Shown: one piece after another, positions 50,758 to 60,027 of the stretch | Position numbering within the stretch: the first letter of the stretch is position 1 | Layout: the number at the start of each line of letters is the position of its first letter | DNA from: Ideonella sp. | GTDB lineage: Bacteria > Pseudomonadota > Gammaproteobacteria > Burkholderiales > Burkholderiaceae_C | Assembly (NCBI GenBank): GCA_015075545.1 | Contig: JABTUC010000001.1 | Coordinates: 1,173,506 to 1,237,505 of the forward strand | DNA: 64,000 bases | Direction of reading: 5' to 3' | Position numbers and translations under genes: made by a program | The notes under the pieces: model-generated | Databases searched by the model: none | What the model was told of the DNA's origin: nothing | What the model saw: the letters and a program-made list of their open reading frames with translations, nothing else

Positions 50758-52716
50758 ATGGCCGCCGACACGCTCGAACTGCTCGCCCCCGCGCGCGACG
50801 CCGACATCGGCATCGAGGCGCTGAACCACGGCGCCGACGCCGTGTACATCGGCGGCCCGGCGTTCGGCGCGCGCGACAAGGCGCCCAACGCGCTGCCCGA
50901 CCTCGAGCGCCTGGTGCGCCACGCGCACCGCTACCACGCGCGCGTCTACGTCACGCTGAACACCATCCTGCGCGACGACGAGCTCGAGGCGGCGCGCCGC
51001 CAGGCGTGGGCGCTGCACGGCATCGGCGTCGATGCGCTGATCGTGCAGGACATGGGGCTGCTGCAGATCGACCTGCCGCCGATCCAGCTCCATGCCAGCA
51101 CGCAGTGCGACACGCGCACTCCCGAGAAGGCGCGCTTCCTGCAGGACGTGGGGTTCTCGAAGATCATCCTGGCGCGCGAGCTGTCGCTGCCGCAGATCCG
51201 CGACGTGCGCGCGCAGGTCGAGCGTGCAACGCTGGAGTTCTTCGTCCATGGCGCGCTGTGCGTCGCGTACTCGGGCCAGTGCTACATCAGCCACTCGCAC
51301 ACCGGCCGCAGCGCCAACCGCGGCAGCTGCTCGCAGGAGTGCCGGCTGCCGTACACCGTCACCGACGCCCAGGGGCGCGTGATCGCGCACCAGAAGCACG
51401 TGCTGTCGATCAAGGACAACGACCAGAGCGCCAACCTCGCCGCGCTGGTCGACGCCGGCGTGCGCAGCTTCAAGATCGAGGGCCGCTACAAGGACCTCGG
51501 CACCGTCAAGAACGTCACCGCGCACTACCGGTGGCTGATCGACGCGCTGCTCGAAGGCCGCGACGACCTGCGTGCCGCGTCGTCGGGCCACACCTCGTTC
51601 ACTTTCACGCCCGACCCGCAGCGCAACTTCAACCGCGGCGCCACCGACTACTTCGTCAACGGCCGCACAGATGATCTCGGCGCGTTCGACACCCCCAAGC
51701 ACGCCGGGCTGCCGATCGGCCACGTGGTACGCGTGACGCCGGCGCACGTCGAGGTCGAGCTGGCCGACGATGCCCTGGCGCTGGCCAACGGCGATGGCCT
51801 GACGCACCTCGACCTGCAGCACAACCTGGTCGGCTGGCAGGTCAACACTGCGCAACGCATCGCCGGCCGCGTGTGGCGCGCCGTGCCCAACGAAGAGGTC
51901 GAATCGCTGAAGGGCCTGCGCGCCGGCACCGCGTTGCACCGCAACCGCGACGTCGCGTGGGACCGGCTGCTGGCCAAGAAGAGCGCCGAGCGGCGCATCG
52001 GCCTATCGATGCGCCTGCGCGAGACCGACGCCGGTTTCGCGCTCGACCTGCGCGACGACGACGGCTTCCACGCCGGCAGCGCGGCAGCGCACCCCAGGCA
52101 GCCGGCGCGCGACGCCGCGCAGGCGCGCGCCGCGATCCGCGAACAGCTGGGCCGCCTCGGTAATACGATCTTCGAGGCGCGCCGCATCGAGGTCGACTTC
52201 GCGCAGCCGTGGTTCGTGCCGGCTAGCGCGCTCAACGCCCTGCGGCGCGACGCCGTCGCCGCGCTCGAGGCGGCGCGCGCCGCCGCGCTGCAGCGGCTGC
52301 CGCGCGCCGCGCCGGTGGAGCCGCCGGTGCCCTACCCCGGCGACGCGCTGACCTACCTCGCCAACGTCTACAACCAGGCCGCGCACGACTTCTACGTGAA
52401 GCACGGCGTCAAGATCGTCGAGGCCGCCTACGAGAGCCACGAGGCGCTGGGCGACGTGAGCCTGATGATCACCAAGCACTGCGTACGCTGGTCGCTCAGC
52501 CTGTGCCCCAAGCAGGCCAAGGGCGTGACCGGCGTGCAGGGCACGATCCGCGCCGAGCCGCTGACGATGGCGAGCGGCGGCGACACGCTGACCCTGCGCT
52601 TCGACTGCAAGCCGTGCGAGATGCACGTGGTCGGGCGCATCAAGCGGCACGTGCTCGACGCGGCGCGCGCGCAGCCGATCGCGTTCTACCGCGCGCGCAA
52701 GCCGCTGGCTGCCTGA
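50758..52716 (+). CDS. rlhA: 23S rRNA C2501 hydroxylase-type U32 protein (RlhA/YdcP)
   Basis: A 652-residue U32-family protein. The U32 signature is ATLEFFVHGALCVAYSGQCY followed by IS and SANRGSCSQECRLPY. The long C-terminal extension (LANVYNQAAHDFYVKHGVKI, VSLMITKHCVRWSLSLCPKQ, LTLRFDCKPCEMHVVGRIK) distinguishes YdcP/RlhA from the shorter YegQ/TrhP. RlhA hydroxylates cytidine 2501 of 23S rRNA in E. coli. The conserved cysteines would hold an Fe-S cluster. It lies directly behind thrH. Confidence 0.92.
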   Translation: MAADTLELLAPARDADIGIEALNHGADAVYIGGPAFGARDKAPNALPDLERLVRHAHRYHARVYVTLNTILRDDELEAARRQAWALHGIGVDALIVQDMGLLQIDLPPIQLHASTQCDTRTPEKARFLQDVGFSKIILARELSLPQIRDVRAQVERATLEFFVHGALCVAYSGQCYISHSHTGRSANRGSCSQECRLPYTVTDAQGRVIAHQKHVLSIKDNDQSANLAALVDAGVRSFKIEGRYKDLGTVKNVTAHYRWLIDALLEGRDDLRAASSGHTSFTFTPDPQRNFNRGATDYFVNGRTDDLGAFDTPKHAGLPIGHVVRVTPAHVEVELADDALALANGDGLTHLDLQHNLVGWQVNTAQRIAGRVWRAVPNEEVESLKGLRAGTALHRNRDVAWDRLLAKKSAERRIGLSMRLRETDAGFALDLRDDDGFHAGSAAAHPRQPARDAAQARAAIREQLGRLGNTIFEARRIEVDFAQPWFVPASALNALRRDAVAALEAARAAALQRLPRAAPVEPPVPYPGDALTYLANVYNQAAHDFYVKHGVKIVEAAYESHEALGDVSLMITKHCVRWSLSLCPKQAKGVTGVQGTIRAEPLTMASGGDTLTLRFDCKPCEMHVVGRIKRHVLDAARAQPIAFYRARKPLAA

Positions 52717-52740
52717 ATTCCGCGCCCCGCCGCTCGCGCC

Positions 52741-53586
52741 TCAGGCCGTCTCGGCGGCCGCCTGCAGCGGACGGCTCACCACCTCGAACTGCGCCGTGTT
52801 GGCCTGCAACCATGCCTGGGCACTCGACTCGTCCTGCTGCAGCGGGTGGAAGTCGACGCGGCGGTACCGCCGCCATGGCTGTGCGAGCGAGCGCAGGATG
52901 CCTCTGCGGCCGAGCAGGAATCGCCAGCCCTCGACCCACGTTCGCGCACGCCAGAAGCTGCCGTCGTGCCAGAGGTTGTTGAGCGTCTGGCGCAGCACGT
53001 CGCCGACGAAGTACCACGTCACCAGGCGGAACAGCCGCAGGCGCCACGACTCGTTGCCGCCGAGCGCGCGATACAGATCGAACGCCGCCGCGCGGTGCTC
53101 GGTCTCCTCGCTGGCGTGCCACAGCCACAGCGTGGTCAGCCGCGGCTCGCTGCCGGCGAGCGCCGACGGCTCCGACAACAGGTACTCGGCGAGGATCGCC
53201 GTCAGGTGCTCGGTGGCCGCGGTGGCGCCGACACCCTGGCGCACGTCGGCGCCCTCGAGCCGCTTCATGCGGCGCAGCGCGCGCGCCTCCCAGTGGTTGC
53301 GCAGGCCCTGCGCGGCGAGGTGCGCGTTGAACAGCGCGTGGATGCGCCGGTGCGTCGCCTCCTGGCCGACGAAGGCCTTGATCGTCGGCTCGAAACGCGC
53401 GCGCTCGGCCTCGGGCAGCGCCTGCACGCCGGCGCGCACCGAATCGATGAAGAACTGCTCGCCGACCGGAAAGCTCATCGACAGCGCGTTGAACCAGGCC
53501 GTGCGGAAGGCGTCGCCGCCGCACCAGTGGCGCGGAGGCGGCGTGTCGAGGTCGATCAGCAGGCGGCGTACCACGGGCTCGGACAT
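52741..53586 (-). CDS. Metal-dependent hydrolase, PF10118-type (ferritin-like diiron fold)
   Basis: A protein of about 281 residues with all-helical character. Glu/His motifs [14 protein letters not shown] and [20 protein letters not shown] form a diiron-like ligand set, as in the predicted metal-dependent hydrolase family (COG3687). The start is uncertain: ATG at 53586 ([20 protein letters not shown]) or one of three ATGs up to 53622. Substrate unknown. Convergent with rlhA. Confidence 0.85.
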   Translation of the reverse strand: MSEPVVRRLLIDLDTPPPRHWCGGDAFRTAWFNALSMSFPVGEQFFIDSVRAGVQALPEAERARFEPTIKAFVGQEATHRRIHALFNAHLAAQGLRNHWEARALRRMKRLEGADVRQGVGATAATEHLTAILAEYLLSEPSALAGSEPRLTTLWLWHASEETEHRAAAFDLYRALGGNESWRLRLFRLVTWYFVGDVLRQTLNNLWHDGSFWRARTWVEGWRFLLGRRGILRSLAQPWRRYRRVDFHPLQQDESSAQAWLQANTAQFEVVSRPLQAAAETA

Positions 53587-53701
53587 GGGGCTGAACATAC
53601 CACCGTGCACCATTGGCCGCATGAATGCGCCGCACCATCGCCGAGCGCCGGATCACGTGGGGAAAGAGGCGGCCCAACGACCGTGCCTATGATGCCGGGC
53701 C

Positions 53702-54700
53702 ATGGTGCCGCTCTCGATCCTCGACCTCGCCCCCATCGTCGAAGGCAGCGATGCCGCCGCCGCGCTGCGCAACAGCCTCGAGCTCGCGCAGCACGCCGAA
53801 GCCTGGGGCTACGCGCGCTACTGGGTGGCCGAGCACCACAACCTCGACGGCGTCGCCAGCTCGGCCACCGCGGTGCTGATCGGCCACATCGCCGCGGGCA
53901 CGCGCACGATCCGCGTCGGCTCCGGCGGCATCATGCTGCCCAACCACGCGCCGCTGATGGTTGCCGAGGCGTTCGGCACGCTGGCCACGCTGTTCCCGGG
54001 GCGCATCGACCTCGGCCTCGGCCGCGCGCCGGGCACCGACCAACTCACCGCGCGCGCGCTGCGGCGCCACCTCGCCAGCAACGAGGAAGACGACTTCCCG
54101 CGCGACGTGGTCGAGCTGATGGCCTACCTCGACGCGCCGCAGCCGGGCATGCGCGTGCGCGCGATTCCGGGCACCGGCACGCAGGTGCCGGTCTGGATCC
54201 TCGGCTCGAGCCTGTACGGCGCGCAGCTCGCGGCCTATCTCGGATTGCCGTATGCCTTTGCGTCGCACTTCGCGCCTGATCTGCTCGACCAGGCGCTCGC
54301 CGTCTATCGCGACACCTACCGGCCGTCGGTCGCAGGCCCCAAGCCGCACGCGATGGTCGGCGTCAACGTGGTCGCCGCCGACAACGATGCCGAGGGCGCG
54401 CGGCTGCTGACCTCGCTGCAGCAGCGCTTTCTCGGCATGCAGCGCGGCGTGCGCGGGCCGCTGCCGCGCCCGGTGGCGTCGATGGACGGCCTGTGGAGCG
54501 AGGTCGAGCGCGCGGGCGTGCAGCGCATGCTCGCGGCCACCGCCAGCGGCGGGCCCGACAAGGTGCGGCGCGAGCTGCAGGCAATCGTCGAGCGCACGCG
54601 CGCCGACGAGTTGATCGTCGCCTGCGCCACGCACGACCATGCGGCGCGGCTGCGCTCGTACGAGATCCTGGCGTCGCTGGCCGGGTTGAGCCCGCGATGA
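53702..54700 (+). CDS. LLM-class flavin-dependent monooxygenase (luciferase-like)
   Basis: A 332-residue TIM-barrel FMN enzyme: [60 protein letters not shown] and [12 protein letters not shown] are the MsnO8/YhbW subgroup motifs. The C-terminal part has [20 protein letters not shown]. It would oxidise an unknown small molecule with reduced flavin. The downstream lipid-transport genes start 70 bp later and are likely a separate unit. Confidence 0.92.
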   Translation: MVPLSILDLAPIVEGSDAAAALRNSLELAQHAEAWGYARYWVAEHHNLDGVASSATAVLIGHIAAGTRTIRVGSGGIMLPNHAPLMVAEAFGTLATLFPGRIDLGLGRAPGTDQLTARALRRHLASNEEDDFPRDVVELMAYLDAPQPGMRVRAIPGTGTQVPVWILGSSLYGAQLAAYLGLPYAFASHFAPDLLDQALAVYRDTYRPSVAGPKPHAMVGVNVVAADNDAEGARLLTSLQQRFLGMQRGVRGPLPRPVASMDGLWSEVERAGVQRMLAATASGGPDKVRRELQAIVERTRADELIVACATHDHAARLRSYEILASLAGLSPR

Positions 54701-54770
54701 GCGCCGAGCGCCGGCCTCGAAGGTGTTCGCTCCGCGCTCGCGCCAATGCGTGCGGCGCCAAGGGGGCGCC

Positions 54771-55568
54771 ATGAACGCCGCCACCCGGCGTGCGCGCGCC
54801 GCGCCGCTGCCGCTGCGGCGCCTCGCATGGTGGTTGTCGGGCTGGTGGCGCATCGTCGCCTTCGGCGCGACGATCAGTGCGATGGCGCTGTCGCCGGCCA
54901 GCTATGCGCGCGCACAGCGGCGTGCGATCGCTCGCCACATGGTGCTCGACACCGCGCCGGTGCTGCCGTGGTTCGTGCTGCTGTCGGCTCTGATCAGCCT
55001 GGTGATCGCGCGCCTCGTGGTCGTCACCGCGCTCAGCTACGGCCTGACGCAGTACGCGCTCGAGATGCTGGTGCGCGTGCTGGTGATCGAGCTGATTCCG
55101 CTGACCGCGGCGCTGTTCGTTGCCGTGCGCTGCACGATCCCGCACGGCGCCGAGGTGGCGGTGCTGCGCCAGCGCGGCGTGCTACGCGCACAGCGCGCGG
55201 GCGGCGTCGACCCGCTGCGCCGCGAGGTGCTGCCGCGCGCGGTGGCGGGGCTGTTCGCGGTGGCGCTGCTGGCGGTGGTGGCCGGCGTGGTGGCACTGCT
55301 GCTGGCGTACCTGGCCACCTACGGTTTCACCACCTGGGCGCTGGCCGGCTATACGCGCACCGTCGGCCGCGTGTTCGACCCGGTGACCGCGGTGGTGTTC
55401 CAGTTGAAGACGCTGCTGTTCGCGCTGGTCGTCGTGCTGGTGCCGCTCGGCTCGGCCTTGCACGACGACACGCGCTCGCGCGTCAGCGCCGAGGTGCGGG
55501 GGCTCGTGCGGCTGTTCGCACTGCTGCTGCTGATCGAGGCCGCCTCGCTGGTGGGCAACTATGTCTGA
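54771..55568 (+). CDS. MlaE-family ABC transporter permease
   Basis: A 265-residue inner-membrane permease with about five or six membrane segments. The conserved coupling region reads RVLVIELIPLTAALFVAVRC, with the GVDPLRREVLPRAVAGLFAV motif, as in MlaE (ELGPVxTALLxAGR, GVDPxRRxxxPR). It should flip or carry phospholipids with the MCE protein encoded next. The usual ATPase (MlaF) gene is not adjacent on either side. The last eight bases overlap the next start. Confidence 0.87.
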   Translation: MNAATRRARAAPLPLRRLAWWLSGWWRIVAFGATISAMALSPASYARAQRRAIARHMVLDTAPVLPWFVLLSALISLVIARLVVVTALSYGLTQYALEMLVRVLVIELIPLTAALFVAVRCTIPHGAEVAVLRQRGVLRAQRAGGVDPLRREVLPRAVAGLFAVALLAVVAGVVALLLAYLATYGFTTWALAGYTRTVGRVFDPVTAVVFQLKTLLFALVVVLVPLGSALHDDTRSRVSAEVRGLVRLFALLLLIEAASLVGNYV

Positions 55569-56538
55569 GTCGAAACAAGGCACCGACGAGCTGCTCGACC
55601 GGCCCGAGGCGATCGGCCATCTCGGCCTGAAGGCCGGGCTGCTGCTGGCCACGCTGGTCGTGCTGGTGCTGGCATCGATCGCCTACCTGCTGTACGCGCG
55701 CGGCGTGTTCGAGCCCACGCAGCGCCTGGTGCTGGTGGCCGACGACTCCGAAGGCGTGGTGGTCGGCATGGACCTCACGTTCTCGGGCTTCCCGATCGGC
55801 CGCGTGCGCAGCGTCGAGCTGGGCGACGACGGCAAGGCGCACATCGACATCGACGTGCCGACCAAGGACGCGCGCTGGCTCAAGACCTCGAGCGTGTTCG
55901 TGCTCGCGCGCGGGCTGGTGGGCGCCACCAGCCTGCGCGCCTACACCGGCATCCTGACCGACCCGCCGCTGCCCGACGGCGCGGTGCGCAGCGTGCTGCG
56001 CGGCGACTCGACCGACGAGATCCCCAAGCTGGTGGCCGCGGCGAAGGACTTGCTGGCCAACCTGAACGCGCTGCTCGGTGCCGATGCGCCGCTGGCGCGC
56101 ACGCTGGCCAACCTGGAAGCCACCACCGGCAAGCTCAACGGGCCGCGCGGCGCGCTGGGCGTGCTGTTCGGCAACGAGCGCGACGCGCAGCGCATCAATG
56201 CCACGCTCGAGCGCACCCAGGCCCTGCTGGCGCGCCTCGACAGCATGGCCGCCAAGGCCGATACGCAGGTGTTCGGCGAGCGCGGCGTGCTGCCCGAGGT
56301 GCGCGACACCATCGTGCAGCTGAAGGCGCTGCTGGCCGACGCGGGCAGCAGCCTGAAGAAGGTCGACGCCATCCTGGTCGACGCGCAGGCCGTCGCCGGC
56401 AATGCCAAGGACGCGACGCAGGATCTCGGTGCGCTGCGCACCGAGGTCGAGGCGAACCTGCGCAAGATCGAGGGCATGGTCAACGAGCTGAACCGCAAGT
56501 GGCCGTTCGCGCGCGAGGTGGAGATCAAGCTGCCATGA
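55561..56538 (+). CDS. MCE family lipid-binding protein (MlaD-like)
   Basis: A 325-residue protein with one N-terminal membrane segment (about 25-46) and one MCE domain (about 50-140): RLVLVADDSEGVVVGMDLTF, FSGFPIGRVRSVELGDDGKA and TSLRAYTGIL. A long helical tail follows (about 155-325, LARTLANLEATTGKLNGP and VEANLRKIEGMVNELNRK) that could form a needle or tube bundle. It would bind lipids in the periplasm. It overlaps the permease upstream by 8 bases and the lipoprotein downstream by 4. Confidence 0.9.
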   Translation: MSESKQGTDELLDRPEAIGHLGLKAGLLLATLVVLVLASIAYLLYARGVFEPTQRLVLVADDSEGVVVGMDLTFSGFPIGRVRSVELGDDGKAHIDIDVPTKDARWLKTSSVFVLARGLVGATSLRAYTGILTDPPLPDGAVRSVLRGDSTDEIPKLVAAAKDLLANLNALLGADAPLARTLANLEATTGKLNGPRGALGVLFGNERDAQRINATLERTQALLARLDSMAAKADTQVFGERGVLPEVRDTIVQLKALLADAGSSLKKVDAILVDAQAVAGNAKDATQDLGALRTEVEANLRKIEGMVNELNRKWPFAREVEIKLP

Positions 56539-57203
56539 CTTCGGCCGGATCGTTGATGGCGTTGACGCTCGCAGGCCTCCTCGCAGCCTGCGCGAACCAG
56601 CCGCCGGTACCCGACTGGAAGCTCGATGCCCAGAGCGCACTCGAACGCGGCACCGGCGCCTGGCTCGAAGGCCGCACCAAGGTCGCCGAGCACGAGTTCG
56701 CCACCGCGCGCACAGCCGTTGCGAGCACCGGTCGCATCGACCTGATGGCGCGCGCCGAGCTGACGCGCTGCGCTGCGCGCACCGCGAGCCTGGCGTTCGA
56801 GCCGTGCAGCGCGTTCGAGGCGCTGCGCGCCGACGCGCCGCAGGCCGAGCGGGCCTACGCGGCGTATCTCGCCGGCCGCGCGACGGCCGACGACCTGCCG
56901 CACCTGCCGCCGCAGCACCGCGCGATCGTCGCCGCGGGCGCGTCGGACGCCGCTGCGCTGTCGGCGCTGCAGGCGATGCCCGACGCGCTGGCACGGCAGA
57001 TCGGCGCGGCGGTGCTGCTCGAAAGCGGCCGCGCCAGCCCGCCGGTGATCGCGCTGGCGATCGACAACGCATCGGCGCAGGGCTGGCGGCGCCCGCTGCT
57101 GGCGTGGCTGACGATCGCCGCGCAGCGCGCGCAGTCGGCCGGCGATCAGGCTGCGCTCGAGGTGCTGCGCCGGCGCATCGCGCTGGTGGAGTCCGGCGGC
57201 TGA
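56535..57203 (+). CDS. Lipoprotein of the MCE transporter operon
   Basis: A 222-residue lipoprotein, MTSAGSLMALTLAGLLAACA, with lipobox LLAAC (Cys19). The rest is Ala-rich and helical: WKLDAQSALERGTGAWLEGR, VAEHEFATARTAVASTGRID and GAAVLLESGRASPPVIALAI. It may be a partner linking the MCE machine to the outer membrane. It is not the standard ABC-type auxiliary lipoprotein fold that I can recognise. The ATG overlaps the MCE stop (ATGA), so it belongs to the operon. Confidence 0.75.
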   Translation: MTSAGSLMALTLAGLLAACANQPPVPDWKLDAQSALERGTGAWLEGRTKVAEHEFATARTAVASTGRIDLMARAELTRCAARTASLAFEPCSAFEALRADAPQAERAYAAYLAGRATADDLPHLPPQHRAIVAAGASDAAALSALQAMPDALARQIGAAVLLESGRASPPVIALAIDNASAQGWRRPLLAWLTIAAQRAQSAGDQAALEVLRRRIALVESGG

Positions 57204-57244
57204 GGGCGAGCCGCGGCGGCGCCGATGCATGGACAATGCGCCGC

Positions 57245-58396
57245 ATGGACTGCCCTGCCCTCGAACCCGAATCGCTGGCCGCGCAGGCGCTGGGCTGGGT
57301 CGACGAGGTCACTCACGCGATCTCGCCGCCGATCCACGCCAGCACCACGTTCGTCCGCGACGCCGACAACCAGTACCGCAACGGCCGCGTCTATGCGCGC
57401 GCCGACAACCCGGCGTTCGACCAGGCCGAGCAGTTGATCGCACGCCTCGAAGGCGGCTCGCACGGCGCGCTGTTCGCTTCGGGCATGGCGGCGGCCACCG
57501 CGGTGTTCCAGGCGCTCGCGCCGGGCGACCACGTGCTGGCTCCGCAGGTGATGTACTGGTCGCTGCGCAACTGGCTGGCGAGCTTCGCGACGCGCTGGGG
57601 GCTGCAGGTCGAGCTGATCGACATGACCGACCCCGCGGCGGTGCGCGCGGCGCTGCGGCCCGGCAAGACCAAGCTGGTGTGGATCGAGACGCCGGCCAAC
57701 CCGCTGTGGAGCATCACCGACATCGAGGCCACCGCGGCGCTGGCGCGTGCGGCCGGCGCACGCGTGGCGGTCGACTCTACCGTCGCCACGCCGGTGCTGA
57801 CGCGCCCGCTCGCGATCGGCGCCGACCTCGTGATGCACGCGGCGACCAAGTACCTCAACGGCCACTCCGACCTGCTGGCCGGCGTGCTGGTCACGAAGGC
57901 CGACGACGAGCACTGGCAGCGCGTGAAGGCGGTGCGCGCGCAGGTGGGCGGCACGCTCGGCTCGTTCGAGTCGTGGCTGCTGCTGCGCGGCCTGCGCACG
58001 CTGTACCTGCGCGTGCGCTGCGCGAGCGCTTCGGCACAGCGCATCGCCGAGCACTTCGCGGGCCACCGGCACGTGCAGGCGGTGCTCTACCCCGGCCTGC
58101 GCGACGCGCCAGGGCACGCGGTGGCAGCGCGCCAGATGCACGGCGGCTTCGGCGGCATGCTGTCGCTGCGCGCCAAGGGCGGTGAAGCGGCAGCCGTCGC
58201 CACCGCGGCCCACGTGCAGTTGTGGAAGCGCGCCACGTCGCTCGGCGGCACCGAGAGTCTGATCGAGCACCGCGCCAGCGTCGAGGGCACGGGCACGCCG
58301 GCGCCGGCCGACCTGCTGCGGCTGTCGGTGGGCATCGAGCACGCCGACGACCTGATCGCCGACCTCGAACAGGCGCTGGCGCGCGCGCACGGGTGA
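57245..58396 (+). CDS. Cystathionine beta-lyase/gamma-synthase family PLP enzyme
   Basis: A 383-residue PLP-dependent enzyme of the Cys/Met metabolism family: SPPIHASTTFVRDADNQYRN, YARADNPAFDQAEQLIARLE, ALFASGMAAATAVFQALAPG and the PLP-binding Lys in MHAATKYLNGHSDLLAGVLV. The final SLGGTESLIEHRAS supports a metC-like identity; gamma-synthase or a methionine-lyase activity cannot be ruled out. The start may also be the ATG at 57236 (MRRMDCPAL). The M20 hydrolase gene follows 5 bp later. Confidence 0.9.
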   Translation: MDCPALEPESLAAQALGWVDEVTHAISPPIHASTTFVRDADNQYRNGRVYARADNPAFDQAEQLIARLEGGSHGALFASGMAAATAVFQALAPGDHVLAPQVMYWSLRNWLASFATRWGLQVELIDMTDPAAVRAALRPGKTKLVWIETPANPLWSITDIEATAALARAAGARVAVDSTVATPVLTRPLAIGADLVMHAATKYLNGHSDLLAGVLVTKADDEHWQRVKAVRAQVGGTLGSFESWLLLRGLRTLYLRVRCASASAQRIAEHFAGHRHVQAVLYPGLRDAPGHAVAARQMHGGFGGMLSLRAKGGEAAAVATAAHVQLWKRATSLGGTESLIEHRASVEGTGTPAPADLLRLSVGIEHADDLIADLEQALARAHG

Positions 58397-58401
58397 CGAC
58401 G

Positions 58402-59640
58402 ATGAAGCTGCCCGAAGCCATCGTGGCGCAGGCCGACGAATTCACCGCGCTGCGGCGGCGCATCCACGCGCAGCCCGAGCTCGGCTTCGACGAGCGCCTG
58501 ACGTCCGACCTGGTGGCCGAGCGCCTCGCCGCCTGGGGCATCGAGGTCGACCGCAGCTTCGCCAAGACCGGCGTCGTCGGCCTCGTGCACGGCCGCGACG
58601 GCGGCGCGTGCCGGCGCCTGGTGGGCCTGCGCGCCGACATGGACGCGCTGCCGATCGAGGAGCTGAACGCCTTCGCGCACCGCAGCCGGCACGCCGGCGT
58701 GATGCACGCCTGCGGCCACGACGGCCACACCGCGATGCTGCTGGCGGCAGCGCGCCACCTGGCGGCCGCGCGCGCCTTCGACGGCACCGTGGTGCTGATC
58801 TTCCAGCCCGCCGAGGAAGGCCGCGGCGGCGCGCAGGCGATGGTGCGCGAAGGCGTCTTCGAGCGCTACCCCGTCGAGGCCGTGTTCGGCTTGCACAACT
58901 GGCCCGGCTACCCGCAAGGCACGCTGGCGGTCAGCCCGGGGCCGGTGATGGCGTCGGCCAACACCTTCAAGATCGTCGTGAGCGGCCGCGGCAGCCACGC
59001 CGCGCTGCCGCACCTGGGTGTCGACCCGATGCCGGTGGCGTGCCAGGTCGTGAGCGCCCTGCAGACCGTGATCACGCGCAACAAGGCGCCGCTCGACGCA
59101 GCGGTGCTGTCGGTCACGATGATCCACGGCGGCGAGGCGAGCAACGTGGTGCCCGAGCGCTGCACCATCGAAGGCACGGTGCGCGCGTTTCGCGCCGAGG
59201 TGGTCGACCTGATCGAACGCCGCATGCGCGCGATCGCCGAGCACACCTGCGCCGCCTTCGAGGCCGGCTGCGAGTTCGAGTTCGTGCGCCGCGCGCCGCC
59301 GGTGGTGAACCACCGCCGCGAGGCGCTGTTCGCCGCCGAGGTGATGCGCGGCATCGTCGGCGATGCCCAGGCCCTCGTGCAGGAGCCGCAGATGCCGTCG
59401 GAGGACTTCGCCTTCATGCTGCAGGCGCGGCCGGGTGCCTACGCCTTCATCGGCAACGGCGAGGGCGGCCACCGCGCGCCAGGGCACGGCGAAGGGCCGT
59501 GCATGCTGCACAACCCGAGCTACGACTTCAACGACGCGCTGCTGCCGCTGGGGGCCACCTACTGGGTGCGGCTGGCCGAAGCCTGGCTCGCCGCGCCGCC
59601 GCGTGCGGGCTGCGCTGCGGCAAACCCGCCACGCCGCTGA
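58402..59640 (+). CDS. M20 family amidohydrolase (hippuricase/aminoacylase-like)
   Basis: A 412-residue metallopeptidase-like amidohydrolase. Metal ligands are in GLRADMDALPIEEL, MHACGHDGHTAMLLAAARHL, IFQPAEEGRGGAQAMV, VFGLHNWPGYPQG and the late PSYDFNDALLPLGATYWV. It should cleave an N-acyl or N-aroyl amino acid. It starts 5 bp after the PLP enzyme gene; a shared sulfur-amino-acid salvage role is possible. Confidence 0.92.
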   Translation: MKLPEAIVAQADEFTALRRRIHAQPELGFDERLTSDLVAERLAAWGIEVDRSFAKTGVVGLVHGRDGGACRRLVGLRADMDALPIEELNAFAHRSRHAGVMHACGHDGHTAMLLAAARHLAAARAFDGTVVLIFQPAEEGRGGAQAMVREGVFERYPVEAVFGLHNWPGYPQGTLAVSPGPVMASANTFKIVVSGRGSHAALPHLGVDPMPVACQVVSALQTVITRNKAPLDAAVLSVTMIHGGEASNVVPERCTIEGTVRAFRAEVVDLIERRMRAIAEHTCAAFEAGCEFEFVRRAPPVVNHRREALFAAEVMRGIVGDAQALVQEPQMPSEDFAFMLQARPGAYAFIGNGEGGHRAPGHGEGPCMLHNPSYDFNDALLPLGATYWVRLAEAWLAAPPRAGCAAANPPRR

Positions 59641-59719
59641 CGGCCCCGAGGCCACACGAGGCCGCGATCGCGCCAATACGGCACGGTTGCCGGGGCTGAC
59701 CGCCACAACGGGCGCGGCA

Positions 59720-59737
59720 CGCCACGTTAACGTGGCG
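59720..59737. promoter_or_regulatory. Perfect 18-base palindrome just before a small membrane gene
   Basis: CGCCACGTTAACGTGGCG is a perfect palindrome ending three bases before the ATG at 59741. It shares the core ACGTTAACGT with the palindrome at 39084-39097. It occupies the place where a ribosome site would be, and none is visible there. It could be a regulator-binding site, or a hairpin in the mRNA. Confidence 0.5.
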
Positions 59738-59740
59738 CCC

Positions 59741-60007
59741 ATGAGCCCGCAGCCCGATCCGCCGAGCGACCGCAGCGCCAACCTCGCGTTCACGCTGGCG
59801 CCGATGTTCGCCGCGGTGGTGTTCGCGCTGATCCTCTCGGGGCTGATCGCCTTCGACACCGGCGTGGCGATCTTCCTCGCCTGCACCGCCTGGGTGGTGT
59901 ACGAGATGACGAGCTACCAGCGCGCGCTCGACGCCTACCACCAGCAGTGGGTGCAGGGTGGGTCGACGTGGCGCAGCGAGCCCGAGCTGCACGAATCGCG
60001 CCTGTAG
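59741..60007 (+). CDS. Small membrane protein
   Basis: An 88-residue protein, MSPQPDPPSDRSANLAFTLA, with two hydrophobic segments (about 17-38 and 40-53: FAAVVFALILSGLIAF and VAIFLACTAWVVYEM) and an acidic, aromatic-rich C-terminal tail (AYHQQWVQGGSTWRSEPELH). No family recognised. An 18-base palindrome covers the normal ribosome-site position. Confidence 0.6.
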   Translation: MSPQPDPPSDRSANLAFTLAPMFAAVVFALILSGLIAFDTGVAIFLACTAWVVYEMTSYQRALDAYHQQWVQGGSTWRSEPELHESRL

Positions 60008-60027
60008 GTCGCCCCGGTCCTGCTCGA

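Noticed and set aside
59720-59737. Palindrome as a terminator of the M20 hydrolase gene
   Set aside because: No T-run follows, and it lies directly before the next start codon, so a regulatory role is likelier.
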